Positions 1 through 9,404 of a DNA stretch of 64,000 nucleotides are shown piece after piece (within the stretch, counting starts at the first letter, position 1; every line of letters begins with the position of its first letter). Below the pieces are notes generated by a model that made no database searches, was not told the DNA's origin, and saw nothing but the letters and a program-made list of their open reading frames with translations. This DNA is from Amycolatopsis umgeniensis (GTDB taxonomy: Bacteria > Actinomycetota > Actinomycetes > Mycobacteriales > Pseudonocardiaceae), in assembly GCF_014205155.1 (NCBI RefSeq), contig NZ_JACHMX010000001.1, forward strand, positions 5,642,001-5,706,000. Reading direction: 5' to 3'. The position numbers were made by a program, and so were the translations under genes.

Positions 1-355
1 CCAGATCGGGCCGCCCGGGCGGCCGCGTGCCGGGGTGCTCGGTCCAGCGCGTGTAAAGGCCGCGCTGCACGACCTTGTTCGCCTCGATCTGGTCGCGGAA
101 GAACCGCACCACGCCGTCCGCGTCGAGACCGAGGCCGGGCGCCTTCGCCGCCACCGAGTCGAGGATCTGCTGTTCGCGCACCGGGTCGTCGATCGGCGAC
201 GGCGTGCCGAACTTCGCGGCCGCGACCTTGTCGGCGATCTGCACGCGTTGCGCGGCGAGGTCGGTCAGTTTCCAGAAACCCGGAGACGCCGACGCCGGCG
301 CGGGCACCGCCAGCAGCCCGGTCACGAGCAACACACAGAGCACCCGAAGTCGCAT
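1..355 (-). CDS. Secreted gamma-class chorismate mutase (3' end outside window)
   Basis: Reads leftward from an ATG at 353-355 and runs off the left edge, so only about 118 residues are seen. Residues 1-23 form a signal peptide (MRLR, hydrophobic stretch, ending near ASA-S), so the protein is exported. The mature start ([19 protein letters not shown], then a DPVREQQIL segment and [13 protein letters not shown]) matches the all-helical AroQ fold of secreted chorismate mutases such as Mycobacterium tuberculosis Rv1885c, which convert chorismate to prephenate. The conserved Arg and Lys of that pocket are in place as far as visible. Its job outside the cytoplasm is unclear in this family. It is divergent from the Nif3 gene with only 31 bp between the starts, so the two promoters must overlap. 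Confidence 0.85.
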   Translation of the reverse strand, partial: MRLRVLCVLLVTGLLAVPAPASASPGFWKLTDLAAQRVQIADKVAAAKFGTPSPIDDPVREQQILDSVAAKAPGLGLDADGVVRFFRDQIEANKVVQRGLYTRWTEHPGTRPPGRPDL

Positions 356-386
356 GCCCGGAAACGCTACATGCGAAAATCCCCGG

Positions 387-1208
387 GTGCCCGCGCTAGC
401 CGAAGTCATCGCCGCCCTGGAGCAGGCGTACCCGCCCGAACTCGCCGAATCGTGGGACGCCGTCGGACTCGTCTGCGGCGACCCGGCCGAGAACGTGGAC
501 AAGGTCCTGTTCTGCGTCGACCCGGTCGACGAGACCGTCGACGAGGCGATCGCCGACGGCGCGCAGTTGATCGTCGCGCACCATCCGCTGCTGCTGCGCG
601 GCGTCCACGGCGTCCCGGCCGACAGCACCAAGGGACGCCTCGTGCACCGCCTGATCCGCGCCGGTGTCGCCCTCTACTGCGCGCACACCAACGCCGATTC
701 CGCGTCGCCCGGAGTCTCCGACGCGCTCGCCGACGCGATCGGCCTGACCGTCCTCGGCCCGCTCGATCCCCGCGAGGACGGCGTCACCGGAATCGGCCGC
801 ATCGGCGAACTGCCCGCGCCCGAACCGTTCTCCGCCTTCGTCGAACGCGTCGCGAACGCCTTGCCCCGCACGGAACCCGGCGTCTACGGCGCGGGCGATC
901 CGGCGCGCCCGATCCGCCGCGTCGCCGTTTCCGGCGGCTCCGGCGACAGCTATCTCAAACGGGCCACCGCCGCCGGGGTCGACGCGTACGTCACCGCCGA
1001 TCTCCGGCATCATCCCGCGGGCGAGCACCTCGCCGAGATCACCGAAGTCCCCGCCCTGGTCGGCGTCACGCACTGGGCGAGCGAATGGCCGTGGTGCGAG
1101 CAAGCCTCGGGCGTCGTCCGCGCCGCGTTTGCGGGTAACGTCGACGTTCACGTCTCCACGCGGTGCACCGACCCGTGGACGCTACGGGCCACCCGAACCG
1201 AGCACTAA
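387..1208 (+). CDS. Nif3-like dinuclear metal-centre protein (DUF34 family)
   Basis: A 273-residue Nif3/YbgI family protein. The metal-site motifs of the family are visible: VAHHPLLL near residue 58, HTNAD near residue 95 and a late GVTHWASE. Members form toroidal hexamers holding two metal ions per subunit; the biochemical role is not settled (GTP cyclohydrolase-like and metallochaperone roles have been suggested). A GTG start at 387 is chosen because homology begins at once ([12 protein letters not shown]); earlier in-frame codons would overlap the divergent gene. It is followed 18 bp later by the zinc-ribbon gene, a pairing common across actinobacteria. Confidence 0.9.
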   Translation: MPALAEVIAALEQAYPPELAESWDAVGLVCGDPAENVDKVLFCVDPVDETVDEAIADGAQLIVAHHPLLLRGVHGVPADSTKGRLVHRLIRAGVALYCAHTNADSASPGVSDALADAIGLTVLGPLDPREDGVTGIGRIGELPAPEPFSAFVERVANALPRTEPGVYGAGDPARPIRRVAVSGGSGDSYLKRATAAGVDAYVTADLRHHPAGEHLAEITEVPALVGVTHWASEWPWCEQASGVVRAAFAGNVDVHVSTRCTDPWTLRATRTEH

Positions 1209-1226
1209 GAAACTCCAAGGAGCACC

Positions 1227-1964
1227 GTGAAGGCCGACCCCGCCGTCCAGCGCCAGCTGCTCGAACTCGCGAAGGTGGACGCCGAACTCTCGCGTACCGC
1301 CCACCGCCGACGCACCCTGCCGGAGATCGCCGAGATCGACGCGGGCGAGAAGACGGTCCGCGATCGACGCGACGCGCTGGTCTCGGTCCAGACGGCGGCG
1401 TCCGACCTCGACCGCGAGATCGCCCGCCAGGAGAAGGAGATCGAGTCGGTGCGCGCCCGCGGAGACCGCGACCGCAAGCTGCTCGAATCCGGTTCGGTCG
1501 CGGCGAAGCAGATGACCGACATCGAGCACGAGCTGAACAGCCTCAACCGGCGTCAGTCCGCGCTCGAGGACGACCTGCTCGAACTGATGGAACGTCGCGA
1601 GGCGCTCGACCTCGACGCCCAGCGCACCAGCGCCGAGGTCGCGAAGGCCGAGGGCGAGGTCGCCGACGCCGTCCGACGCCGCGACGAGAACTTCGTCGAC
1701 TTCGACACCACGAAGGCCCGCCGCGACGAGGACCGAGCCAAACTCCTGCCACGGTTCCCGGAAGACCTGATGAAGCTCTACGAGCGGGTCCGGGCACACA
1801 AGGGCATCGGTGCCGCGCTGCTGCGGGCCCGCCGCTGCGGCGCCTGCCAGCTCGACATCGACCGCCGCGAGATCGCCGAGATCAAGGCCGCCCCCGAGGA
1901 CAACGTCATCCAGTGCGAGAACTGCGGCGCCATCCTGGTGCGCACGCTGGAGTCCGGCCTGTGA
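1227..1964 (+). CDS. Coiled-coil zinc-ribbon protein next to Nif3
   Basis: A 245-residue protein. Residues 1-190 are almost all charged helix with heptad character (long antiparallel coiled coil). The C-terminus is a C4 zinc ribbon: CGAC near residue 204 and CENC near residue 230. This is the CT398-like/putative nucleic-acid-binding zinc-ribbon family that accompanies Nif3 in many genomes. The function is unknown; binding of nucleic acid or a role as a scaffold for Nif3 is inference from family and context. An AAGGAG ribosome site lies just upstream of the GTG start. The stop codon overlaps the start of the next gene (GTGA), indicating translational coupling. Confidence 0.85.
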   Translation: MKADPAVQRQLLELAKVDAELSRTAHRRRTLPEIAEIDAGEKTVRDRRDALVSVQTAASDLDREIARQEKEIESVRARGDRDRKLLESGSVAAKQMTDIEHELNSLNRRQSALEDDLLELMERREALDLDAQRTSAEVAKAEGEVADAVRRRDENFVDFDTTKARRDEDRAKLLPRFPEDLMKLYERVRAHKGIGAALLRARRCGACQLDIDRREIAEIKAAPEDNVIQCENCGAILVRTLESGL

Positions 1965-3073
1965 CCGACCACGTGCTGATCGAGGCCGACGGCGGCTCGC
2001 GGGGCAACCCAGGGCCGGCGGGCTACGGCGCCGTGGTCAAGGACGCGGCCACCGGTGAGGTGCTCGCCGAGCGCAAGGCGTACGTCGGCATCGCGACCAA
2101 CAACGTCGCCGAGTACTCCGGCCTGATCGCCGGGCTCGCCGCGGCCGCCGAGCTCGGAGCGTCCACAGTGGACGTCCGGATGGACTCGAAGCTCGTGGTG
2201 GAACAGATGTCCGGGCGCTGGAAGGTCAAGCACCCGTCGATGCAGCCGTTGAACGCCGAGGCCAAGGAGCTGGCGGCGCGCTTTTCCCGCGTGCGCTACG
2301 AGTGGATCCCGCGTGCGGAGAACTCCCACGCGGACGGGCTCGCGAACGAGGCGATGGACGCCGGGGTCGAGAAGAAGCCAGAAGCACCGAAGACCGTGAA
2401 GCAGGACAGGATCAGCCCGGTCGGCTGGACCGGCGCCACCGGCACGCCGACCAAACTGCTCCTCGTGCGGCACGGCCAGACAGCGATGTCGGTCGACAAG
2501 CGCTACTCCGGCCGCGGCGACGTGCCGCTCACCGAACACGGCAAGCAGCAGGCAGCCGCTGCGGCGAAACGCCTCGGCGCGATGGAGGGCCTGGTCGTGG
2601 ACGGCGAGGCCGCGCCGATCATCGCCTCGCCGCTGATCCGCACCCAGCAGACCGCGCAGGCGATCGCGGACGCACTCGGCGGCCGGGTCGAGACACACCC
2701 CGGGCTGATCGAGACCGACTTCGGCGACTGGGAAGGCCTCACTTTCAAAGAGGCCATGGACCGCGACCCGGAGTTCCAGACCGACTGGCTTTCCGACACG
2801 TCGATCGCGGCGCCGGGCGGAGAGAGCTTCGACGGCGTCCACCGGCGTGTCCGCAAGGCGCGTGACGAACTGATCGCGCGGTACGGCGGCCGGACGCTCG
2901 TGCTGGTCAGCCATGTCACGCCGATCAAGGCGCTGCTGCGGATGGGCCTGGACGCCGGGCCGTCGCTGCTGTTCCGCCTGCACCTCGACCTTGCCTCGCT
3001 GTCGATCGTCGAGTTCTATCCGGACGGCAACGCCTCGGTCCGGTTGGTGAACGACATCTCGCATCTGTCCTGA
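1961..3073 (+). CDS. Bifunctional RNase HI / histidine phosphatase
   Basis: A 370-residue two-domain protein. Residues 1-130 are type I RNase H: DGGSRGNPGPAG at the start, the E of NVAEYSGL, the D of RMDSKLVVE and a late HADGLAN. Residues 165-370 are a histidine phosphatase of the CobC/phosphoglycerate mutase type: LLVRHGQT catalytic loop and a later LVSHVTPI. This fusion is known in mycobacteria (Rv2228c), where the RNase H part degrades RNA-DNA hybrids and the phosphatase part acts on alpha-ribazole phosphate in cobalamin synthesis. The GTG start at 1961 overlaps the stop of the zinc-ribbon gene. The three genes from 387 form one operon. Confidence 0.92.
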   Translation: MTDHVLIEADGGSRGNPGPAGYGAVVKDAATGEVLAERKAYVGIATNNVAEYSGLIAGLAAAAELGASTVDVRMDSKLVVEQMSGRWKVKHPSMQPLNAEAKELAARFSRVRYEWIPRAENSHADGLANEAMDAGVEKKPEAPKTVKQDRISPVGWTGATGTPTKLLLVRHGQTAMSVDKRYSGRGDVPLTEHGKQQAAAAAKRLGAMEGLVVDGEAAPIIASPLIRTQQTAQAIADALGGRVETHPGLIETDFGDWEGLTFKEAMDRDPEFQTDWLSDTSIAAPGGESFDGVHRRVRKARDELIARYGGRTLVLVSHVTPIKALLRMGLDAGPSLLFRLHLDLASLSIVEFYPDGNASVRLVNDISHLS

Positions 3074-3187
3074 CGCGAGGGAATGTGGCGCGGATCACGC
3101 CTGGATATGACGTGTCGTGGGCGGCCGATGGGGTATTGGCTACAGTTTCGGCGACGGGCACGTGAGCGAAAAGGCAAAGACGGGGAC

Positions 3188-4924
3188 ATGACGGCGAGCG
3201 CACTCAGCGAAGCTTCCGAAAAAGACGTGCCCGACCCGGCGGAGACGCCGGCCCGTCGTGGCCCGGCCGCCCGGATCGCCCCGTACCTGGCGGTGCTCGC
3301 CGGTGTCGCGGCGCTGGCCTGGCACGCCACCCTCTACGGCCACTGGATCGTCGACGACGCGGCCATCACGTTCTCCTACGCGCGCAGCTTCGCCGACGGG
3401 ATCGGCCCGGTGCTGCAGCCGGGGCAGCCGTCGGTCGAGGGCTGGTCGAACTCGACCTGGCTGGTGCTGCTGGCACTCGGCAAGGTTGTCGGCCTCTTCG
3501 ACAGCGGCACGCTGTTCGGCCTCCCCGATTACGTCCTGTTCCCGAAGCTGCTGGGGCTCCTGTTCACCGCCGGAACGCTGGCGGCCTGCCACATCGCGGC
3601 GAAGCAGATTTTCAAGCGCTTCGCCTGGCTGGCGACGCTGGTCGTCGGGCTGACGCTGGCCGCGATCCCGTCGTTCGTCATCTGGACGATCTCCGGTCTC
3701 GAGAACTCCCTGTTCGGGATGGCCGTCGCCTGGCTCGCCGTGCTGCTGTTCGTGGCCGTGCGCAAGGACACCGTGCTCACCGCCAAGGTCGCCATCTGGT
3801 CCGGGGTGCTGGTCGCGTTCGCCGCGCTGACCCGTCCCGAAGGCCTGATCTACGGCGGCGCGTACCCGCTCGTCGTCCTGTTCCAGCTGCGGAAGCCGCT
3901 GCTCGGGCAGAGCGTCAAACTCGTCGTGGTGTCGGTGGTCGCGTTCGCGATCCCGTTCGGGGCGTACCTCGCCTGGCGGATCGCGGAGTTCGGCAGGCTG
4001 CTGGCGAACCCGTCCATCGCGAAGGGGCAGGGCCTGCCCGGGCTTTCGGCGCTGAAGCAGCCTTTCGAACTGGTCGGCTACGCCGGTGTCGCCGGGACGA
4101 TCCTGCTGGCGCTGACCATCGGTTACGCGCTGGTCCGCGCGGAGTGGCGGCGCGCGCTGATCGCGCTGATGACGCCGCTGGCGCTGGGCATCGTCGCCTA
4201 CGGCGTGATGGTCCCGGACTGGATGGGCCAGCACCGCTTCGCCACCCCGATCTGGATCCTCGCCGTGCTGGCGGGAACGCTGGCCGCGGGCGAACTGCTG
4301 CGCCGGTCGCGCGCGGTGCTGCGGACCGTCGTGGTGCTCGTACTGGTCGCGGCCGCGATCCCGTCCGGGATGGGTTTCGCGTCTTCCTCGGAGAAGTTCC
4401 AAGAGGTCCCGACCGTCCCCGCGTGTCTCATCGCCGACCGTTTCGGCCGCGGTTTCAACACCATCGCCGACATCCTCGGCCTGCAGCAGGCGTCGCTGCT
4501 GCTGCCCGACCTCGGCGGCTCGTCGATGACCAGCCGCCTGCACCTGGTCGACATGGCCGGGCTGGTCGAGGCGGACGTCGCGGACTTCGTCAAGAAGGGC
4601 GACATGCCCGGGCTGCGCGACTACGTGTTCGACAAGGTCAAGCCGACCTTCATCCACTCGTGGGGACCGTGGGCCGCGGGCAACGGCATCACCGTCGACC
4701 CGAGGATCGATCGCGACTACGAGCCGATCTTCGTGTACCCGGGCAGTGGGCCGCGCAACGGTGACTTCGTGCGCAAGGACGCCGTCTCCAGCCCTGAGAA
4801 GCTGAAGGCCGCCCAGGAGTACGCCGCGAAGACCCTGCCGGACGTCGAGAAGGCGCGCTTCGGCGGCCCGCTGAAGGACTGCGGCCCGACCATGCACCCC
4901 GGCCAGACGGTGTACCTGCCCTAA
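3188..4924 (+). CDS. GT-C type polytopic membrane glycosyltransferase-like protein
   Basis: A 578-residue protein with roughly nine to eleven hydrophobic segments and a C-terminal extracytoplasmic domain of about 150 residues. Near residue 55 it carries an acidic first-loop motif (WIVDDAAITFSYAR), followed by G-rich text and a W-x-N-x-T-W run. This pattern is seen in GT-C fold enzymes that use polyprenyl-phosphate sugars, for example the arabinosyltransferase AftB group in Corynebacteriales. The substrate cannot be told from sequence. The ATG at 3188 (MTASALSEASE) follows GGGGAC; upstream in-frame codons would add a basic non-homologous tail. It may be the last gene of the upstream operon (115 bp gap) or have its own promoter. 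Confidence 0.7.
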   Translation: MTASALSEASEKDVPDPAETPARRGPAARIAPYLAVLAGVAALAWHATLYGHWIVDDAAITFSYARSFADGIGPVLQPGQPSVEGWSNSTWLVLLALGKVVGLFDSGTLFGLPDYVLFPKLLGLLFTAGTLAACHIAAKQIFKRFAWLATLVVGLTLAAIPSFVIWTISGLENSLFGMAVAWLAVLLFVAVRKDTVLTAKVAIWSGVLVAFAALTRPEGLIYGGAYPLVVLFQLRKPLLGQSVKLVVVSVVAFAIPFGAYLAWRIAEFGRLLANPSIAKGQGLPGLSALKQPFELVGYAGVAGTILLALTIGYALVRAEWRRALIALMTPLALGIVAYGVMVPDWMGQHRFATPIWILAVLAGTLAAGELLRRSRAVLRTVVVLVLVAAAIPSGMGFASSSEKFQEVPTVPACLIADRFGRGFNTIADILGLQQASLLLPDLGGSSMTSRLHLVDMAGLVEADVADFVKKGDMPGLRDYVFDKVKPTFIHSWGPWAAGNGITVDPRIDRDYEPIFVYPGSGPRNGDFVRKDAVSSPEKLKAAQEYAAKTLPDVEKARFGGPLKDCGPTMHPGQTVYLP

Positions 4925-4931
4925 CCCCCCT

Positions 4932-4995
4932 CGCGTTTAGTCCTCTGGATGCGGTACTTGCACGCGCAACGATCGCATCCAGAGGACTAAACGCG
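4932..4995. terminator. Long palindrome between convergent genes (GCGTTTAGTCC type)
   Basis: Arms of 22 bp, 4932-4953 and 4974-4995, are perfect reverse complements. The left arm begins CGCGTTTAGTCC. The 20-base loop holds an inner stem (TTGC-ACGC-GCAA). It fills the space between the convergent genes ending at 4924 and 5006, so a two-way transcription stop is likely. A near-identical element lies at 27725-27789 in the same kind of position. Confidence 0.8.
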
Positions 4996-5005
4996 TAGGG
5001 GGAGG

Positions 5006-6133
5006 TCAGGAGGCGGAGGTGACCAGGGGTTCGGGGGTGGCGGCGCCTCGCTCCAGGTCCGCCTCCTTCGCCCGGATCACCGGCAGCACGTGCTTCCCGA
5101 AGTGCTCGACGTCCTCCAGGTAGTGCAGGAAACCGAGCAGCAGCAGGTTCGCCCCGCGCTTCTTGTACTCGATGGCCCGATCCGCGATCTGCTCCGGCGT
5201 GCCGATCAGCCCGGTGCGGAAGCCGTCGTTGTACTGCACCAGATCCTTGAACTCCGAGTCGGCCCACATCCCCTTCTTGTCCGAAGTGGAGCCTCCCGCC
5301 TGCTTGACGGCGTTGCGGAAACCCTCGACGGCGTCGCTGTTCGCCTTCTCGACGATCTCGCGCAGCACGGCCTTCGCCTCGCTTTCGGTCTCCCGCGCGA
5401 TCAGGAAACCGTTGAGCCCGAAGCGGACGGCGTGATCGTTCTCGGCCGCGTAGCCGCGGACCTCCTCGACCTGCTCGCTGAACCCGTCGAAGTCCTTGCC
5501 GTTGCTGAAGTACCAGTCGGAGACGCGGCCCGCGAGCTTCCGCGCGGCGGTGGAGTTGCCGCCCTGGAAGATCTCCGGATGCGGCCGTCCCACCGGTTTG
5601 GGCTTGATGTCGAAATCGTGAATCCGGTAGAAATCGCCGTTGAATTCGGCGTGGTCGTTCGTCCAGAGTTCCTTCAGTACGCGAATGAACTCCTCCGAAC
5701 GACGGTATCGCTCGTCGTGTTCGAGCCACGCTTCACCCAGATTGGTGAATTCGTCCTTGAACCAGCCGCTGACCACGTTGACCGCCGCGCGCCCGCCGGA
5801 GATCACGTCCGCGCTGGCGATGAACTTCGCGAGCACCCCGGGGTGCCACAGTCCGGGATGGATCGCCGCGATCACCTTCAGCCGTTGCGTCGCGAGCAGC
5901 AGCGCGAGGCTGAATCCGGTCGATTCGTGCTGGTAGGCGGCACCGTAGCTGGCCGTGTAGCGGACCTGGCTCAGCGCGTACTCGAACCCGCTGTTCTCCG
6001 CGAGGACGGCGAGATCCCGGTTGTACTCGTATCCCCAGTCGGTGCGCTGCTCGATGTCGCTGGTGACCAGCCCGCCGCTCACATTGGGGACCCAATAGGC
6101 GAATTTGAGTGGTTCGGATTCGATTCCCGGCAT
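5006..6133 (-). CDS. sfnG: SfnG-type FMNH2-dependent dimethylsulfone monooxygenase
   Basis: A 375-residue bacterial luciferase-like protein. Family marks are visible along the chain: KFAYWVPNVSGGLV at the start, QVRYTASYGAAYQHEST, VNVVSGWFKDEF, WLEHDERYRRSEEFIR, PHPEIFQGGNS and LLGFLHYLEDVEHFG. This set is that of SfnG, which oxidises dimethylsulfone to methanesulfinate with reduced flavin supplied by a separate reductase. The wider SsuD/MsuD group is the fallback call. It begins 33 bp after the end of the large LuxR-type regulator on the same strand and probably shares its transcript. No sulfonate transporter or flavin reductase lies beside it, which is unusual. Confidence 0.85.
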   Translation of the reverse strand: MPGIESEPLKFAYWVPNVSGGLVTSDIEQRTDWGYEYNRDLAVLAENSGFEYALSQVRYTASYGAAYQHESTGFSLALLLATQRLKVIAAIHPGLWHPGVLAKFIASADVISGGRAAVNVVSGWFKDEFTNLGEAWLEHDERYRRSEEFIRVLKELWTNDHAEFNGDFYRIHDFDIKPKPVGRPHPEIFQGGNSTAARKLAGRVSDWYFSNGKDFDGFSEQVEEVRGYAAENDHAVRFGLNGFLIARETESEAKAVLREIVEKANSDAVEGFRNAVKQAGGSTSDKKGMWADSEFKDLVQYNDGFRTGLIGTPEQIADRAIEYKKRGANLLLLGFLHYLEDVEHFGKHVLPVIRAKEADLERGAATPEPLVTSAS

Positions 6134-6166
6134 GTCGCGGAGTGAACCCGCCGCCCCCGGAAACCG

Positions 6167-8992
6167 TCAATCACCGTCCACGCGCTGGGAACGTCCGAGC
6201 GCGGTACTCAATTCGGTCCGTCCGGTGATCCCGAGTTTGCGGTAGGCCCCGGACAAATGGAGTTCGACGGTGCGGCGGGTCAGGTGCAGCGCCTCGGCGA
6301 TCTCCCGGTTGGTGAGACCCTGTGACGCCATCACCGCGACGCGGTACTCCTGTTTGGTGAGGCCGTGTTCGTTCTCCTTGGCCGTCGCCATACTCGCCCG
6401 CGCGTCCCGCAGCGCCTCGGCGGCGCGCCTCGCGAGCGGCCGCGCCCCGCAGTGCCTGCTCGACTGCGCGGCCTCCCGCAGCGTGACGATCGCCTTCTCG
6501 CCCTGTCCGTGCCGGGCCTGCAACGCGCCGAGTTCGGTCAGTGCTTCGGCCAGCGCCAGTTTCGCCGTCGACCCGCCGAGGATGTCGACGGCCTTGGTGA
6601 GCAGGCGCTCGGCTTCCTCGTCGTCGCGCGTGAGGCCCGCCGTGGTCAGCGCGCCGCCGAGGATTCTCGGTGCTCCCCAGCGTTCCGCGGCTTCGAGATC
6701 CTCTTCGGCGAGCCGGGCCGCCGCGTCGGTGCGTCCGAGCGCGAGCGCGGTGCGAGCGGCGTGCGCCCGCCAGGGGGCGAATCCGGGGAAGCGCATGCCG
6801 TGGTGTTCGAGACGGCGGCCGCAGCCGCGCAGGTCTTCGTAGCCGAGTTCGGGCTCGCCGGTGGCCGTCCGGAGCCTGCCGCGGGCGTACAGCAGGTAGT
6901 TGTGCGTGAAAAGTGCTTGTGTGGCCCCGAAATCGATTTTGTCCAGCAGCGCGTTCGCGACGTCGTAGCGCCCGAGGTCGACCGAGGTCTCGATCAGCCT
7001 CGCCGCGCACAGCACCGCTATCGGACAGTGGCTGGTGACGCCGCGTTCGTCGAACTGCCGCACCAGGGATTCGTAGTGGACGCTCGCCCTCACCAGGTCG
7101 CCGCCCGCTTGCAGGGCGATGCCGCGGGCGAGGGTGGCGAGCGCGCCCTTCGGCACGTGGAAGTCCCACGGCAGGCGTTTGGTGTCGAGCACCTGGCAGA
7201 GCTTGTCGGTGAGCGCGGACTCGTCGGCGAGCACCGCTGTCGCGAGGGTGAAGAAGTAGGGCTGCTCGAACAGCTCCGGCTGTTCGCCCGACAACGCCTC
7301 GCCGAAATGGCGGACGGCGTTCGCCGACGACTTTCCACTCCGGACGGTATCGAGCGCCAGCAGACCCGAGCGGCTCTGCTGCGCGGCGGGGTCGTTCAGC
7401 GGCGCCCATTGCTGCTCGAAATCGCGGAAGTCCGGCGGCGGGCCGAGTCTGCTGCCCGCTTCGGCGAGATACGTCATGCACAGCAACGGCCAGACGGCGT
7501 CGGGCCCGCCGGCGTCGAGCCGGGCGGCGAACTGGCCCGCCGAGTTGATCGCCAGCCGCGCGTCCGGCCCGCAGCACAGCGAAAGGATCATGGCCGTCGC
7601 GACGAAGGCCGCGGTTTCGCGGTCGTCGATGTGGTCGACGGCCTCGCGCACCCTGGCGGGCGCCGAATCCGGGTCGCAGTGGAACTCCGCGTGCGCGAGC
7701 TGGAGCAGGATCGCCATCCGCTTGCGTTCGCTGAGCCGTTCTTCCAGCGCCCGCACCAGAAAACGGACGGCAAGGTCCGGATCGCCGTTGACCACCGAAT
7801 GCCGGGCGGCCAGTCGCAGCACGTCGACCGCCCAGGGGATCCTGATCGCCGTCGCCTCCAAGAGGTGCGCGCCGACCCGCTCCGGCGCGGCGCCCGCGTC
7901 GTGCAGGAGCCGCGCCGCCCGTGACTGGGTGACCGCCCTGGTGGTGAGCGGCATGTCGGCGAGCACCGAATTGCGGACGAACGGGTACGTCAGCGCCGGC
8001 TGATGGCTGTTGGTCAGCAGATGCACGCGCACCATCGTGTCGATGGCCTCCAGCGCGGTGATCTCGTCGACCCCCGCGAGCTGCGCCAGCAGGTCGAAAC
8101 TCGCGTCCTCGCCGAGGATCGCGACGGCTTCGAGCATCTTCGGCGCGGCGGTGTACTCGTGCATGCGGACCCGCAGCACTTCGCCGATCATCGCCGACCC
8201 CGCGGTGTCCAGATCCATCCCGGGGACGAGCCGGCGGCGCAGCGCGGTGAGCAGGTACGGGTTGCCGCCGGTCACCTCACTGCATTCTTCGGCGAACCGT
8301 CCGAGGGAGACACCGAGGAACTCGGCGACATGCCGCGTTCCCAGCCCGCGCAGCCTGATCGTCGCCGGAGTGCAGCCGGACATCTCGAGCAGGGCGACCT
8401 CACCGGTCTGCAGATGCCCGATCAGCGACGTCAGCACGACCATCACCGGCAGGTTCTCCACCCGGTGCCGGATGTAGGCGAGACAGCGCATCGACCACGG
8501 GTCGGCGAGATGGATGTTGTCGATGCCGAGGAAGACCGGCCCCTGCTCGGCGGCGTGGCGGACGGTGTGGAAGAAGGCGTCGAGCGCTTCCGTCTGTTCC
8601 TGTTCGTTCCGGGGGTGGCGGTCCGGCAGGATTTCACTCACGTGGGGTGCCCGCGGCCGCGGCGAGCCGGGTTCGGTGGGGGCGTGGGTGAGCCCTTCGA
8701 TCAGCTGACGGCCGACACCGCCGCTCAGATGCGTTTCCAGCCGGGACGCGGTGGCGATCGCGACGGCGAACCCGGCCGCCTTCGCCAGTTCCCCGCTCCG
8801 GGTGAGCACCGACGACTTGCCCATGCCGAACTCGCCGACCACCACCGCACTGGTGGCGCGCCCCTGGAGGGCGGCCTGGAACAGCCCGGTGATCGCTTCG
8901 AGGTCGCTTTCGCGACCCAGCAGTCCGGCGGCGCGGCGCTTCGGTACCGAAGGCCCGCCGAAGGGACTCTCGGGATTTACTTCGGTATGCAC
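6167..8992 (-). CDS. Large ATP-binding LuxR-family regulator (LAL type)
   Basis: A 941-residue regulator. Near the N-terminus is an AAA-type ATPase with Walker A at residues 53-60 (GEFGMGKS) and a Walker B-like FLGIDNIHLAD about 100 residues later. The middle (about 400-860) is helical repeat, TPR-like. The last 60 residues are a LuxR HTH (GLTNREIAEALHLTRRTVELHL). Such proteins act as transcription activators, often of secondary-metabolite or sugar genes. The GTG at 8990-8992 is preferred because GAAGG lies 8 bases upstream and it leaves a 31-bp gap to the anti-sigma gene; a longer form from 9094 would overlap that gene by 71 bp. The target is unknown; its downstream neighbour sfnG is a candidate. 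Confidence 0.85.
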   Translation of the reverse strand: MHTEVNPESPFGGPSVPKRRAAGLLGRESDLEAITGLFQAALQGRATSAVVVGEFGMGKSSVLTRSGELAKAAGFAVAIATASRLETHLSGGVGRQLIEGLTHAPTEPGSPRPRAPHVSEILPDRHPRNEQEQTEALDAFFHTVRHAAEQGPVFLGIDNIHLADPWSMRCLAYIRHRVENLPVMVVLTSLIGHLQTGEVALLEMSGCTPATIRLRGLGTRHVAEFLGVSLGRFAEECSEVTGGNPYLLTALRRRLVPGMDLDTAGSAMIGEVLRVRMHEYTAAPKMLEAVAILGEDASFDLLAQLAGVDEITALEAIDTMVRVHLLTNSHQPALTYPFVRNSVLADMPLTTRAVTQSRAARLLHDAGAAPERVGAHLLEATAIRIPWAVDVLRLAARHSVVNGDPDLAVRFLVRALEERLSERKRMAILLQLAHAEFHCDPDSAPARVREAVDHIDDRETAAFVATAMILSLCCGPDARLAINSAGQFAARLDAGGPDAVWPLLCMTYLAEAGSRLGPPPDFRDFEQQWAPLNDPAAQQSRSGLLALDTVRSGKSSANAVRHFGEALSGEQPELFEQPYFFTLATAVLADESALTDKLCQVLDTKRLPWDFHVPKGALATLARGIALQAGGDLVRASVHYESLVRQFDERGVTSHCPIAVLCAARLIETSVDLGRYDVANALLDKIDFGATQALFTHNYLLYARGRLRTATGEPELGYEDLRGCGRRLEHHGMRFPGFAPWRAHAARTALALGRTDAAARLAEEDLEAAERWGAPRILGGALTTAGLTRDDEEAERLLTKAVDILGGSTAKLALAEALTELGALQARHGQGEKAIVTLREAAQSSRHCGARPLARRAAEALRDARASMATAKENEHGLTKQEYRVAVMASQGLTNREIAEALHLTRRTVELHLSGAYRKLGITGRTELSTALGRSQRVDGD

Positions 8993-9023
8993 CGTAGAGA
9001 CCTTCGTGTCGGCTTGCGGCAGA

Positions 9024-9404
9024 CTACTTGAACGTAAGCGGAAGTGGGAGTAATCGCTGGTCGTCGAGGGGAGCAGGGGTCGAGATGTCCGCATCCGACG
9101 ACATCCGCCGGAACCGGCGGGAGGACCGTGACGACATCAAGGCCGCGACGACGCACGCCACGAAGACCACGACGAGGTTGGCCGTGATCGTCGAAGGCCG
9201 CCCACAACGCCGCGCGGCACCGGGGGACAGGTAGCGCAGATCGGCCTTCGCCAGCGCGCCCTCCACCGACGCGAATTCCGCGACCTGGCGGCCGCAGCGC
9301 CGGCAGCCCGCCAAATGCTTCTCGAAGGCGTATGCCTCGGCTTGATCCAGCACACCGAGCACATAGGCCGCGACATCGGTGTGTTTCACCTTTCGCTTCC
9401 TCAT
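9024..9404 (-). CDS. Anti-sigma factor with ZAS zinc motif and one membrane span
   Basis: A 126-residue protein. Residues 8-37 give the zinc-binding anti-sigma signature: H8, then H30-x3-C34-x2-C37 (KHLAGCRRCG). A single membrane span follows near residues 75-92 (ANLVVVFVACVVAALM), and the last 35 residues lie outside. This is the layout of RslA/RskA-type factors that hold an ECF sigma factor at the membrane and release it on a redox or envelope signal. The outer tail is short, so any external sensor part is minimal. ATG at 9402-9404 overlaps the sigma gene stop as ATGA, indicating coupled and equimolar translation. Confidence 0.88.
   Translation of the reverse strand: MRKRKVKHTDVAAYVLGVLDQAEAYAFEKHLAGCRRCGRQVAEFASVEGALAKADLRYLSPGAARRCGRPSTITANLVVVFVACVVAALMSSRSSRRFRRMSSDADISTPAPLDDQRLLPLPLTFK

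Noticed and set aside
3140..4897. A 585-codon minus-strand frame opposite the membrane glycosyltransferase gene.
   Set aside because: Low-complexity R/Q/D/H-rich text typical of the antisense frame of a GC-rich gene; the plus strand encodes clear membrane spans.
8992..9094. A longer start for the LuxR-type regulator at 9094.
   Set aside because: It would overlap the anti-sigma gene by 71 bp and lacks a ribosome site; the GTG at 8992 has GAAGG at good spacing.
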